A stretch of 64,000 nt of DNA from Alteromonadaceae bacterium (GTDB taxonomy: Bacteria > Pseudomonadota > Gammaproteobacteria > Enterobacterales > Alteromonadaceae). Shown here piece by piece: positions 17,738 through 27,213 of the stretch. The translations under genes and the position numbers were made by a program. Each line of letters begins with the position of its first letter. Within the stretch, counting starts at the first letter, position 1. The DNA lies in NCBI GenBank assembly GCA_014872785.1, contig WKFJ01000006.1, forward strand, positions 62,001 to 126,000, read 5' to 3'. Under the pieces are notes generated by a model. The model searched no databases and was not told the DNA's origin. It saw only the letters and a list, made by a program, of their open reading frames with translations.

Positions 17738-18607
17738 CTAATCGATATGAACGACAATGGGTGCAATTTTTGGAGTGGAAATAAATCGATAGGTATAGGT
17801 TTTACCCGACTCCTTCAATGGGAACAGCCTGCCTACTGCGCCCAAACTCAGTCTATCTCCGGCCTTTAGTTGCTTACCTTGCGCCTTAAACTCTTGCACC
17901 AACCAATAAACAACATTTAAGGGATGTTGCATCAGATTACTGCTGTCAGCGCGCTGGATCATATTTCCCGAATCATCATAGAATTCAGTGTCAATGGCGC
18001 CCAGTAAGTCAAAACTCTCCTGGTTATCCGCAAGCTCAATTGCGTCGCCCATGATCATTTTGGTGGCAGCGATATTGATAGCGACTAATTTGTTCCCCGT
18101 TATTTTCTCTTTCGGTGCAAACTGCATAGCGACTAATTCAATATAAGGATGCACCGATTCCAAGTGAGCGAGTGCTTCTCTTGGTGCTTCTATGTCCATA
18201 ATACTGCTGGATTTAACCTTAACCATAAAGTCGGGCTCTATGGCGGTACGATAGCCAAACTCAAGGGGTAGACGACTGTCATTCGGGATAAACATACCCT
18301 CTAGCAACACCCCTATTGCAGGTTTGCCGATGTTAAATCGCTGTTGTAGTGGTTTCCCGGTAAAGCCCACTTTATACCCTATTGGATTACCCAATGTTTT
18401 TTGAAGTTGTTTGACATACTTATCCTGACTGCAGTAGGCGTCGCTGAGCGTTTTTACCTCAGGAAAAGACGAAATTGCCTGATAGGGGTACCCCGATACC
18501 AAAGTCGACACTTGCGGCTCGCTCAAACAGGCTGCTTGTGCAGTACTGTACATCATCATTGCCGCAGCCCCACTCAATAGAGTGCTAAAATTCAATTTCA
18601 CGCGCAT
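17738..18607 (-). CDS. Exported hydratase/decarboxylase-like protein (FAH superfamily)
   Basis: A 289-residue protein of the 2-keto-4-pentenoate hydratase/4-oxalocrotonate decarboxylase type. Recognisable segments are IGYKVGFTGKPLQQRF (about 76-91), PAIGVLLEGM, a C-terminal LKAGDRLSLGAVGRLFP and an acidic metal-binding stretch (AIEPDFMVKV). Unlike the cytosolic enzymes of aromatic catabolism it starts with a clear signal peptide ending STAQAA and has paired cysteines near residues 27 and 59, so it likely works in the periplasm. It is first in the operon with sseA, 8 bases upstream. Substrate unknown. Confidence 0.8.
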   Translation of the reverse strand: MRVKLNFSTLLSGAAAMMMYSTAQAACLSEPQVSTLVSGYPYQAISSFPEVKTLSDAYCSQDKYVKQLQKTLGNPIGYKVGFTGKPLQQRFNIGKPAIGVLLEGMFIPNDSRLPLEFGYRTAIEPDFMVKVKSSSIMDIEAPREALAHLESVHPYIELVAMQFAPKEKITGNKLVAINIAATKMIMGDAIELADNQESFDLLGAIDTEFYDDSGNMIQRADSSNLMQHPLNVVYWLVQEFKAQGKQLKAGDRLSLGAVGRLFPLKESGKTYTYRFISTPKIAPIVVHID

Positions 18608-18696
18608 TCCTACCTTGCGTATTGTTTGCTTCTCAACTAGTGTAAACTCGTGATAACTAAAAGGCTATATGTGCCATTTTTGATAAGGAATATCTA

Positions 18697-19314
18697 TTGA
18701 AATCAGTACTCTGCTTCTTCATGCTGGGATTGCAGCTAAGCACTTTTGGAGTCTACGCGGCCACCGAAAACACCGATTCATCTTTGCAATCGCTTCCCGA
18801 TAAACACCTGCTGTTTTTTCAAAATATCAGTCAACATTGTGGTAAAGCGTTCTTAGGTAAGGTAGCAATTGACACTGAGAACAGTGACACATTACGCGAC
18901 AAACCCATTGTCCTACATGTCAGAAAGTGTTCGTCATCACAACTCCAAATACCCCTTCATATTGGTGATGACTCTTCTCGTACCTTGCTAATAAGCAAAA
19001 CAACAAAAGGATTACAGCTACAGCATGACCACAGGTACCCCGATGGCAAAAGCCACACCGCCAGTATGTACGGTGGTCACACTAGCACCATAGGCGAGCC
19101 GACATTACAAAGCTTTCCCGCAGATGAATTTTCAAAAACATTATTTTTACAAACTGATATGAAAAATTCAGTGAACAATGTGTGGCAAATAGGCATTACC
19201 AATGAGAAGCTAAGTTATCGCTTGACTCGGCCAACCCGAGAAGTGGTGATAGAGTTTGATTTAGCCAATTTACATCCTACTCCAGATGCTTCTTGGGGTT
19301 ATTCAGAAGACTAA
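18697..19314 (+). CDS. Exported protein of unknown function
   Basis: A 205-residue secreted protein. TTG start at 18697 with AAGGA 7 bases upstream and a signal peptide ending GVYAA near residue 22. The mature part has two Cys (QHCGKAF and RKCSSSQ) that could pair, a Gly/His-rich patch (DHRYPDGKSHTASMYGGHTS) and a C-terminal beta-like segment ending PDASWGYSED. I do not recognise the family. It overlaps no gene and is followed 3 bases later by the oxidoreductase gene, so the two are translated from one message. Confidence 0.7.
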   Translation: MKSVLCFFMLGLQLSTFGVYAATENTDSSLQSLPDKHLLFFQNISQHCGKAFLGKVAIDTENSDTLRDKPIVLHVRKCSSSQLQIPLHIGDDSSRTLLISKTTKGLQLQHDHRYPDGKSHTASMYGGHTSTIGEPTLQSFPADEFSKTLFLQTDMKNSVNNVWQIGITNEKLSYRLTRPTREVVIEFDLANLHPTPDASWGYSED

Positions 19315-19317
19315 AAC

Positions 19318-20310
19318 ATGACAGATAAGAATTCCAAACTACGCTGGGGCATAGTTGCCACCGGCGGTATTGCCCATAGCATGGCTCATGACTTATTGTT
19401 GGCTGAAAATAGCACAATTACGGCGGTCGCCTCTCGCAACATTGAAAATGCCAAGGTATTTGCCGAGCAATATAACATTGAACACGCGCATGGCAGTTAT
19501 CAAGCCATTTTCGACTCTAGTGAAGTAGATGTCGTGTACATAGCAACCCCCCACCCCATGCACCACCAATTAGTATTGGCCGCACTTGAACAAAACAAAC
19601 ATGTTGTCTGCGAAAAGCCTATCACCCTTAATCGCATGCAAGCCCTGGAGTGCGTGACGCTGGCAAAACAAAAGCAGTTGTTTTTATTAGAAGCGGTTTG
19701 GATGCGTTTTTTCCCAGCATTCGAACAAGTGAAGAGTTGGATGTCGAGTAACGAAATTGGTGATATTCAAGCACTTGAAGCGAGCTTTTGCATCGATATT
19801 CCCTTTGATGAAAATCATCGCCTATACAATCCAAATTTAGGTGGCGGTGCATTACTTGATTTAGGCATCTACCCAATATCACTGGCACACATGCTTTTAG
19901 GCTCTCCCTCTTCCGTTCACGGTGAGTGCGTCAAAGGTGTTACGGGTGTTGACGAGCTCAATCAAATTAGTTTGCACTATGACACTGGTGCCGTTGCTTA
20001 TTTACGAGCCGGTAGTCGCACGGCAAGACCCATTTGTGCAACGGTGTTTGGAACCCACGGGAAAATTGATATTCATGAGACATTTCTTTGTCCCGCCAAA
20101 GTGACTTTACACAAGCATAGTGAGGCAGAAACTAGTGTTGAGTTTCCATTTAAAGGCAAAGGCTACAATCATCAAATAGCAGCTGTAGAACGGGCTATTG
20201 CTTGCAATGCGCTAGAAACACCACAAATGCGACACGGCGATACGCTAGAGATTATGCAATTGATGGACGACCTGAGGGCACAGTGGGGCATTAGATACCC
20301 CGGGGAATAA
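19318..20310 (+). CDS. Gfo/Idh/MocA-family oxidoreductase
   Basis: NAD(P)-dependent dehydrogenase, 330 residues. The N-terminal Rossmann domain starts LRWGIVATGGIAHSMA. The conserved EKP motif is VVCEKPITLNRMQA (about 95-108), then AVWMRFFPAF and the C-terminal sheet domain begins GGGALLDLGIYPISL (about 174-188), a signature of the dimeric dihydrodiol/xylose dehydrogenase-like branch. The substrate is probably a sugar, cyclitol or trans-dihydrodiol. It lies 3 bases after the exported-protein gene. Confidence 0.9.
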   Translation: MTDKNSKLRWGIVATGGIAHSMAHDLLLAENSTITAVASRNIENAKVFAEQYNIEHAHGSYQAIFDSSEVDVVYIATPHPMHHQLVLAALEQNKHVVCEKPITLNRMQALECVTLAKQKQLFLLEAVWMRFFPAFEQVKSWMSSNEIGDIQALEASFCIDIPFDENHRLYNPNLGGGALLDLGIYPISLAHMLLGSPSSVHGECVKGVTGVDELNQISLHYDTGAVAYLRAGSRTARPICATVFGTHGKIDIHETFLCPAKVTLHKHSEAETSVEFPFKGKGYNHQIAAVERAIACNALETPQMRHGDTLEIMQLMDDLRAQWGIRYPGE

Positions 20311-20332
20311 TACAAACAATGGAGTTGTAGGT

Positions 20333-20773
20333 TTAATCAAGTTTCATTTTGTCTTTAAAGTTTTGCATGACCCGCTGTTCTAGGTATTGCATCACGTCAC
20401 GCCAACTTACGATACCTACAGGTCGATTATCCTCGTCCACCACAGGTAAACAAGAAATGCGGTGGGTATTAAACAGATGAACCGCGCGCATCATAGTCTC
20501 GTCTTCAGATAAACTGATAATGTCACGCGACATTATTTTGGTCACCCGTAGATCCAGCGTCATATTGTCGCGCTTTGTTCCCTTGGGGGAATCTGCATAA
20601 GGACTGATGACTTTATACAAATCCCGGTCGCTTACTACACCAACTAACTGATTGTCTTCAATCACCAACAAATGGTGGAATTGGACTTCGTCATATATGT
20701 CTTTGACCACACCCAAACGAGTAATACTAGTAACCGTTTTAGGATTCGCGGTCATAATTTGCTTTATTTGCAT
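20333..20773 (-). CDS. Tandem CBS-domain protein
   Basis: A 146-residue cytosolic protein made only of two CBS domains (about 1-60 and 80-140). CBS pairs bind adenine nucleotides and act as energy-state sensors. Typical segments are VVSDRDLYKVIS and RISCLPVVDEDNRPVGIVSWRD. No enzymatic domain is attached. It is divergent from the lipoprotein gene at 20912; the AT-rich gap should hold both promoters. Regulatory target unknown. Confidence 0.88.
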   Translation of the reverse strand: MQIKQIMTANPKTVTSITRLGVVKDIYDEVQFHHLLVIEDNQLVGVVSDRDLYKVISPYADSPKGTKRDNMTLDLRVTKIMSRDIISLSEDETMMRAVHLFNTHRISCLPVVDEDNRPVGIVSWRDVMQYLEQRVMQNFKDKMKLD

Positions 20774-20911
20774 AATTCTCGCGCAAAAAACACCTTTAGC
20801 TCCAGTATAACCCTAATATCTCGAGTCAAATCAAGGTTTTCAGTATTTTATTGATTTTGATCAGGATCCGTTCAAATGACGTAAACGTTGCAAAACAACA
20901 AAAATGCAACG

Positions 20912-21448
20912 ATGCTCATGAAACCGATATTCACCCTACTTATAGCTCTCACACTTTGCGGTTGTGCCACGCAATACCCGAATCAAAACCCCGTTAATCA
21001 AGTTTTCCCCACTGTATCGGGACAGTCTTTGGAAAAAGTCACAATGACCCTACCCAACGAACTTCCCCAAGAACCCGTGATCCTGATTTTAGGTTACGTG
21101 CAAAATTCCCAGTTTGACATTGACCGATGGTTAATCGGGTTAGACATGACCGAAACGAGAACAAAAGCCTACGAATTACCCACCATTCAAGGAATGTTTC
21201 CGCGCATGTTCAAAACTCAGATCGACAATGGCATGCGCCGAGGTATTCCCAAAGAACTTTGGGGAGGAGTAATCACAATTTATAATGACGGAGAACAGCT
21301 ACAACAGCTGACTGGCAATGATAATCCCAACAATGCTCGCGTGATATTACTTAACGACAAAAGAGAAATCGTATATTTCTACGACCGAGGTTTCTCTGTA
21401 GCGGCTCTTAACGGCTTACGAGAACACATTGCCAAATTGCAAAATTAA
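20912..21448 (+). CDS. Lipoprotein of unknown function
   Basis: A 178-residue lipoprotein: signal segment MKPIFTLLIALTLCGC with a lipobox (LTLC) and Cys near residue 16. The mature domain contains EPVILILGYVQNSQFDIDRWLIGLDM and ends VILLNDKREIVYFYDRGFSVAALNGL, a pattern reminiscent of thioredoxin-fold or Atp10-like proteins but lacking a CxxC pair. The ATGs at 20912 and 20918 are both possible; a TTG at 20888 extends it without support. It converges with the thioredoxin-like gene, leaving 15 bases between stops. Confidence 0.7.
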   Translation: MLMKPIFTLLIALTLCGCATQYPNQNPVNQVFPTVSGQSLEKVTMTLPNELPQEPVILILGYVQNSQFDIDRWLIGLDMTETRTKAYELPTIQGMFPRMFKTQIDNGMRRGIPKELWGGVITIYNDGEQLQQLTGNDNPNNARVILLNDKREIVYFYDRGFSVAALNGLREHIAKLQN

Positions 21449-21463
21449 CTTTCCTAATGTTTG

Positions 21464-21925
21464 CTAATCCAGTTGCTCGTAAAAGTCTCGCGCCAGCGTT
21501 TTTTGTGGTTTTTCGATGATACGGGCGACTTCCACTTTATTTTCAAAAACAACAAACGTTGGGGTGTACTTAAGGTTGTTTTGCTCGGCTACGCCGGTCG
21601 GTTCATTTTTGTCCCGGTCAACGGTTTGCAGTGTCAACGACGCTAAAGGCACCTGGCTCGTATCCAGTAACTTCAAGAAACGTGGAACTTCGCGTTTGCT
21701 ATCGTGACACCAGGTACCAAACATGATTAAGATGTCTTTTTGTGCCAAAACTTTTATCTGCTCCAGTTCCTGTTCACTAGGCTGGTAACTGGCATAGTTC
21801 CTGGCAAATTTTTCGTGTTCCTCTAGTAGTCTTGCTTGGGTGATTTCTCCTACATAATCTGTACTGGCAGCGTTCGCAATAACAGCCACCAATAACGTCA
21901 TCAAAATCCCAAATAGCTTCATCAT
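21464..21925 (-). CDS. Exported thioredoxin-like protein with CxxS motif
   Basis: A 153-residue periplasmic protein with a signal peptide ending VIANAAS. The thioredoxin active-site position reads FGTWCHDSKREVPRF, so CHDS replaces CxxC and only one cysteine remains. The cis-proline is in YTPTFVVFE. Single-Cys thioredoxin folds can act as monothiol reductases or isomerases or bind substrates; which applies is unknown. An AAGGAG ribosome binding site precedes two adjacent ATGs (21925, 21922). Confidence 0.82.
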   Translation of the reverse strand: MMKLFGILMTLLVAVIANAASTDYVGEITQARLLEEHEKFARNYASYQPSEQELEQIKVLAQKDILIMFGTWCHDSKREVPRFLKLLDTSQVPLASLTLQTVDRDKNEPTGVAEQNNLKYTPTFVVFENKVEVARIIEKPQKTLARDFYEQLD

Positions 21926-22227
21926 TCTTCTCCTTGTGCTCTCGTTACAAAGTGTGCAGAGAACGAATCAAAATTACAACAGGTATTGCACAAGCCTCAA
22001 CCAGGTAAGTTTTAGTCTCCCTCTATGCATTGCTTTCGACTAAAGTCTAATGCAATTGATACTTAAGTCTGATGGTGATGGATACGATAAAGAATTTAAA
22101 TAAAGGAAAGAATAAGAACACAATCTTGCACGGAATTTGCTGCTGAAATATTCACACAGAAAATTTGACGCAAAAAATAATAATAACTGATGCGCCACGT
22201 GAACTTATTTTACTTGAGACTTTGGCA

Positions 22228-22809
22228 ATGACATTTTCGAAACAGACAGGCTTTACTATTGTTGAGATGATCACGGTTATCTTAATTTTAGTGATTCTTG
22301 CAATAACCGTCGTCCCTAAATACCTAGACGCATCTGAACAGGCAAATGACGGTGTGAGAGATACATTAGTGAGAGACTTTAATAGCTCTGTTAGAAATGT
22401 GCGCATGAAATGGATCATGGATGGTTCTCCATCCGCGACGTCCAATAATAACGGTGCTCAAGTGTCACTAAATGATGATACTACCGTAACCATAGATGAC
22501 AACTACGGTTACCCTGTCGGTAGCAATGGCAGGGATAGAGTGAACAATCTTAACTTAGCTGATTGCGAATCGGTGTTTAATGACTTAGTTGAACACAACC
22601 TCACCACAGCGAGACGAGGCCAAGTAAACAATACGACCTATGTTAACTTCGACATCGTCGTTACCAGGCAAAACAGCACACCAGATATTTGCCACTACAC
22701 TTGGTCAGCGACTATCGACTCTCGTCCAGCGAATAGCGCCCCATCTGAAGGTGTCGGGTTCAGTTACAATCCTCAAGAAGGTACAGTTACTGCCTTCAAT
22801 TTTGGTTAA
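22228..22809 (+). CDS. Type IV prepilin-like (pseudopilin) protein
   Basis: A 193-residue prepilin. It has a short basic leader MTFSKQTG, then FTIVEMITVILILVILAITVVPKYLD, with cleavage after Gly and the conserved Glu at +5. The globular part has two Cys (LADCESVF and PDICHYTW) near the C-terminus, as in MSHA-type pilins. The ATG at 22228 gives a normal leader length; an upstream TTG at 22165 would give an abnormally long one. No pilus assembly genes are in the window, so it is an orphan; the apparatus must be elsewhere. Confidence 0.85.
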   Translation: MTFSKQTGFTIVEMITVILILVILAITVVPKYLDASEQANDGVRDTLVRDFNSSVRNVRMKWIMDGSPSATSNNNGAQVSLNDDTTVTIDDNYGYPVGSNGRDRVNNLNLADCESVFNDLVEHNLTTARRGQVNNTTYVNFDIVVTRQNSTPDICHYTWSATIDSRPANSAPSEGVGFSYNPQEGTVTAFNFG

Positions 22810-22931
22810 ATAACATTCCAGCAACTCACTTTCACGAGTCTTAAACGATTTTGTCTACCAGACTTTATTGCATTCCTGTAGGTTACCGTGTCTACTTGGG
22901 CTTCTCGCAATTTTGATTCTGCACTTAGTAT

Positions 22932-23366
22932 ATGAAGCGTACTGGAAGACTTTGGGTCACACACAAAAACAATTTTGTCTTACTTCGCGGTCGCGGGCCG
23001 TGGACAAAAGAAAGTTTGATCCGCTTTGCAGAATCCACACCCAGCCTCGATTTCAATTTTGAGCAACCCTGGGGAACCTTAGCTTGCTTGTATGGTGAGA
23101 GTATTTTAACGCCTGCGGCCAAAGATTCTTTTATCCGTTCGCACCACTGGATGGTGAAAAAAAATATGAAAGCAATTGCGGTCAATCTCGCCAAGTGCGA
23201 AGCCAAACCGGTAGTGAGGCACCAACTACAAGTGATTTACCAAGAATGTGGCTGTAACTTTCGCTTCTTTGAAGATAACCAAAGTGCAATTGAGTGGCTT
23301 ACCTCTCATGACATCAACGTCGATTCATCGTTGCTCGACTTTAAACCCAAAAACTACTTTTGGTAG
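22932..23366 (+). CDS. Hypothetical protein, possible STAS/SpoIIAA-like fold
   Basis: A 144-residue soluble protein. It begins MKRTGRLWVTHKNNFVLLRGRGPWTK, has a middle alpha/beta pattern (LACLYGES, HHWMVKKNMKAIAVNL) and ends with YQECGCNFRFFEDNQSAIEWLTS. The last element (helix after a short strand, then a DNQSAIEWL-like motif) is typical of SpoIIAA-like/STAS proteins found in marine gammaproteobacteria. No partner kinase or phosphatase adjoins it. Fold assignment is tentative. Confidence 0.6.
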   Translation: MKRTGRLWVTHKNNFVLLRGRGPWTKESLIRFAESTPSLDFNFEQPWGTLACLYGESILTPAAKDSFIRSHHWMVKKNMKAIAVNLAKCEAKPVVRHQLQVIYQECGCNFRFFEDNQSAIEWLTSHDINVDSSLLDFKPKNYFW

Positions 23367-23548
23367 GTGTCTAACTTGCGCAGAATCCCCCTTGTAACAA
23401 GCTACATTCACCAATTTGGTAAACGCGATGTAATTGACAGTTTGTTCCATTGTTAACCAGACACAAAACTTCCTTTTTTACTTTTTATTGCTGGTATTTC
23501 ACGTCAGCGGTGCTAATGTGAAGCCATTAGCCACTGGTCGGACTAGCT

Positions 23549-25465
23549 ATGTTTTGGCAAAAACTTCGCTTTCGTAAACCACTTAATGCCCTATCCACGT
23601 TCATGGAGTCAGAGCAGTGGCAGGCAAAAAAGTTAACACTTAACCAAGTCGCTGAAAAAATCCCTAATGGCAGCCATATCTATATCGGCAGCACCGCAGC
23701 GACGGCGCATGCCACACTAAATGCCATTGTTACCGGTGAACACAAATTACTCGATATCAATATTCTTCAGTTTATTCCTGGAGGCGAACTCCCCCATTTA
23801 GAAGAGCACGTCAGCAGAATGCGCACCACCGCATTTTTTGCCTACGATCAAGCCGCGAAAAAAATAAGTAAAGGCATTGCCGACTATCTTCCCGTTTCAA
23901 GTGCTCGAGTGCACCGGCTAATAAAAGAAGGACGGTTGCCCATTGAAGTGGCTATTGTAAAGTTAACACCACCAAATGAAGAGGGCTGGTGTAGCCTGGG
24001 AACAGGGGTCGACTTCAGTTTAGAAGCAATTGAAGCGGCAGATATCATTATCGCCGAGTTGTGTGAAAACATGCCATGGACACAAGGCAATAGCCTAGTA
24101 CACAGTGACAATATCACGTGGTGGACTGAGAACCACAGTCCCTTGCCACTGCCCGAAGAGTTGTTTCCTTGGACAGAGAGTTGGCATCTAGACAAAAAAA
24201 TCATGGATAGAATTGCCGAGAACGTGCTGTTTGAAATCCCCGATGGCGCAACACTTAAGTTTGACCTTACGGCATTCACCAATGATTTAATCCCCTACCT
24301 CAGCAAGCGTAAGAATTTAGGGTTACATACTGATTTATTAAATGACCAGCTCATGAAATTGATCAATGCAGGCGTCATTAACAATAGCCAGAAGAATGTA
24401 AATACCGGGAAAACCATTGTGTGCCACGCATACGGCAGTCGTGAATTGATGCGCTCAATACACAAAAACCCCAATATTGAATTCCATCCTTCCTATTTTG
24501 TTAATCGTCTAGACCGCATTGCCGTCAACAACAATTTAGTCACGGTGATCTCAGGTTTGAAAGTGGATTTGAGTGGACAAGTGGCAGTCGACTCGGTGGG
24601 CGGACGTTTTTATGCGGGAGTTGGCAGTTCTGACGACTCAATACGGGCTGCAGGTTATTCACAGGGCGGCAAACCCATTGTCGCGATGCAATCAAAAAGT
24701 GTACGCGGTAATTCAAATATTTTGCTGAGTTTGCCAGAAGGTACAGGAGTGGTTGTTACTCGGCTCGATGTGCACTATGTGGTGACCGAATACGGCACAG
24801 CCTTCTTGTTCGGTAAAACCATCAGAGAGCGAGCCTTGGCGCTAATCGATATTGCCCACCCTGATTTTAGAGAAGAGTTACTTGCACAAGCAAAAGAACG
24901 GTTTTTAGTGCACGCACAACAACCCGGGCACTCATTTACCTCCAAATACCCTAAAAAATGGGAGTGCATTCACAAAACACGCACAGAGAAAACCGTCATG
25001 GTTCGTCCAATCAAAGCCATAGATGAAGATCTGTTGAGAGACTTTTTTCACAAGCTCTCCGACCAAAACGTTTATATGCGTTACTTCACACGCATGCGTT
25101 CTTTGCCACAAAAAGTATTAAAAAGTTTTTCAGACATTGACTACTCCAAGGACATGGCGTTAGTAGCGCTCTATCCTCCTGAAACTGCGCAACACGAAAT
25201 CATTGGAATAGGTCAGTGGGTCAATGATGATGAGGACAATATTCCAGAAATCGCATTTCAAATTAGGGACGACTGGCAAGGTGAAGGCCTGGGTCGCTTC
25301 TTCGTAAATCAACTCGTCAAAATAGCCAAACAATACAATATCAGGGAATTTAAAGCTGATGTTTTCGCTGATAACGACTCCATGAATAAAGTATTTGAAA
25401 ACAGTGGCGTGAAGTATGAACGCAAAAAGGAATTTGGAATTTATCAGTACTTATTCAAATTATAA
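23549..25465 (+). CDS. Acetyl-CoA hydrolase/transferase fused to GNAT acetyltransferase
   Basis: A 638-residue cytosolic fusion. Residues about 20-450 form the two-domain acyl-CoA transferase (GSHIYIGSTAATAHATLNAI; VDSVGGRFYAGVGSSDD; VTRLDVHYVVTEYGTAFLFGKTIRERA), resembling 4-hydroxybutyrate/acetyl-CoA CoA-transferases. Residues about 470-635 are a GNAT domain (VRPIKAIDEDLLRDFF, QIRDDWQGEGLGRFFVNQL with the acetyl-CoA loop). The fusion is a known architecture, so it is not an artefact. The GNAT part may acetylate proteins or sense acetyl-CoA. The stop codon lies next to a terminator of the converging gene. Confidence 0.88.
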   Translation: MFWQKLRFRKPLNALSTFMESEQWQAKKLTLNQVAEKIPNGSHIYIGSTAATAHATLNAIVTGEHKLLDINILQFIPGGELPHLEEHVSRMRTTAFFAYDQAAKKISKGIADYLPVSSARVHRLIKEGRLPIEVAIVKLTPPNEEGWCSLGTGVDFSLEAIEAADIIIAELCENMPWTQGNSLVHSDNITWWTENHSPLPLPEELFPWTESWHLDKKIMDRIAENVLFEIPDGATLKFDLTAFTNDLIPYLSKRKNLGLHTDLLNDQLMKLINAGVINNSQKNVNTGKTIVCHAYGSRELMRSIHKNPNIEFHPSYFVNRLDRIAVNNNLVTVISGLKVDLSGQVAVDSVGGRFYAGVGSSDDSIRAAGYSQGGKPIVAMQSKSVRGNSNILLSLPEGTGVVVTRLDVHYVVTEYGTAFLFGKTIRERALALIDIAHPDFREELLAQAKERFLVHAQQPGHSFTSKYPKKWECIHKTRTEKTVMVRPIKAIDEDLLRDFFHKLSDQNVYMRYFTRMRSLPQKVLKSFSDIDYSKDMALVALYPPETAQHEIIGIGQWVNDDEDNIPEIAFQIRDDWQGEGLGRFFVNQLVKIAKQYNIREFKADVFADNDSMNKVFENSGVKYERKKEFGIYQYLFKL

Positions 25466-25487
25466 AAAAAGGCAGCTATCTGCTGCC
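25464..25487 (-). terminator. Terminator of the S10 peptidase gene
   Basis: On the minus strand GGCAGC-N5-GCTGCC is followed by seven T, a good rho-independent terminator 24 bases after the peptidase stop. It overlaps the stop codon of the converging acetyl-CoA hydrolase gene. Confidence 0.75.
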
Positions 25488-25510
25488 CTTAAACACACTA
25501 TAGCTCGTCG

Positions 25511-26998
25511 CTACTCATTAAAAAAAGCACGTACGTCATTTAAGAATTTGTCAAAGCTCGGGTGATGAATGTACATCATGTGACCCGCCTCGTAGTAAGT
25601 AAAAGTCACTCTATTTGGGTCTATTCCATTTCGTTGTAATGCATATTCCGCGCCTAGCAGCGGTGTCGCAAAGTCGTAGTAGCCAGCGGCGTTAAACACC
25701 CGCAAATCTTTGTTGCCGCGCATCGCTTTGCCAATGTATGGTGCAACATTGAGATAAGGCTCTCTTCTGCCGTCACTGCGCAGCGACCAATTCCATTTTC
25801 CCACACCGCCAATGATGGTGTATTCACGGTCCGGATTGAACTTTAATCCTTCTCTCACCCAATGATTAAGCGCAGCGGTGTAACTACCATCAATCCCGTA
25901 AAAAGAGGGATCGGTTTCTGGATATTCGCCCGCATCGTCATATTCATCTCCTTTAAAGCGGCTATCAAGACGCCCCAACGCAACCCCTTGGGCGCGCAAG
26001 AGCTCTTTGTTAAACCGTTGAAAATGTACACGTAAATTAGCAAGCTCCAAATAATTCTCAGACAATCCAGTAAAGGCTGACAATTTTGCTCTGATTTCTT
26101 CGCGTTTTGCGCCAGTAAGTGCAGGACCAAGTAAAAGTGCGGGTGCATATTCCTTTATCGCAAACTCTCTGGCCGCTTGAACCCAATCCTCTAGGGATAA
26201 ATCAGTATTTACTTTTCCATGGTAGTAGGCAGTTGCGGCCATAGTAGGAAGGTGTACCATGTGCGCCATTTCATTGCCTTGATCGTAGGTTGTAACCGAA
26301 AAATCTAATATGGTAGAAATCAGTAATATGCCGTTTATTGAGACATCGTCAAAACGTCCCTCTAGCGCATCCACTAACGCAGCAGAACGAGTGGTGCCAT
26401 AACTCTCACCACCGATGTACTTAGGACTGTTCCAACGTCCGTTTTTACGAAGCCATGTGCGAATAAAAGTCGCAACTGATTGCGCATCTTCTCGAACGCC
26501 CCAGTAGTCTTTTCCCTCACCTTTACCTACGGTGCGGCTAAAGCCCGTACCAACTGGGTCAATAAATACCATGTCAGCAATATCTAAAATGGTATCGGGG
26601 TTATCCTGAATGCTAAACGGCGGGGCACCATCATCAATAGCATCACTCGGAATGACTATTTTCTTTGGTCCAAACACACCCATGTGCAGCCAAACTGATG
26701 AGGAACCTGGACCACCGTTATAGATGAACACGACCGGTCGTTTGGAAGTGTCCTTAATGTCTTTTTTTACATAACTGATGGAGAACACATGAGCAGTTAC
26801 CTCACCCTTGTCGTTCTTAAGTTCAGTTTCTCCCGCAGTTGCCAGATACTTTACTTTAACGCCGTTAAAACGCCCCTCGTGCTCCGTTATTGAAACCGCG
26901 GGTTCAGGAGTAGTGGAGTTCTCAGCGTTAACTTGATAGCTCAGGCAATACAATATAACCGAGAGCATAAAAGCCAAGCGGTGTTTCAAAAAACGCAT
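25511..26998 (-). CDS. Exported S10-family serine carboxypeptidase
   Basis: A 495-residue secreted peptidase of the alpha/beta-hydrolase fold. A signal peptide ends VNAE near residue 26. The oxyanion-hole motif is VFIYNGGPGSSSVWLHMG, the nucleophile is in GGESYGTTRS, and the catalytic His is in AGHMMYIH near the C-terminus. The S10 assignment follows from these three elements in order. I chose the ATG at 26998 (AAGGA upstream) over the one at 27028. It is divergent from the DUF2237 gene. Confidence 0.9.
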   Translation of the reverse strand: MRFLKHRLAFMLSVILYCLSYQVNAENSTTPEPAVSITEHEGRFNGVKVKYLATAGETELKNDKGEVTAHVFSISYVKKDIKDTSKRPVVFIYNGGPGSSSVWLHMGVFGPKKIVIPSDAIDDGAPPFSIQDNPDTILDIADMVFIDPVGTGFSRTVGKGEGKDYWGVREDAQSVATFIRTWLRKNGRWNSPKYIGGESYGTTRSAALVDALEGRFDDVSINGILLISTILDFSVTTYDQGNEMAHMVHLPTMAATAYYHGKVNTDLSLEDWVQAAREFAIKEYAPALLLGPALTGAKREEIRAKLSAFTGLSENYLELANLRVHFQRFNKELLRAQGVALGRLDSRFKGDEYDDAGEYPETDPSFYGIDGSYTAALNHWVREGLKFNPDREYTIIGGVGKWNWSLRSDGRREPYLNVAPYIGKAMRGNKDLRVFNAAGYYDFATPLLGAEYALQRNGIDPNRVTFTYYEAGHMMYIHHPSFDKFLNDVRAFFNE

Positions 26999-27213
26999 GG
27001 TGATTCCTTTTTTATTGTTGATTTTCATTAGGTGGTTAGGTGCGCACTTACATCGTTAGGCGTTAACGTCAATTTTCGCCGCTCAATAAAGCGCTAACCA
27101 CTACTATGCCGTGTTGCGTACAATGACTGCAACCAATTTGCTGCTTCTTACGTAGAACAGTGTACGATTGGTTTATTAGAAAGAAAGACGCATCAATATA
27201 AAAAAAGAGGTAT

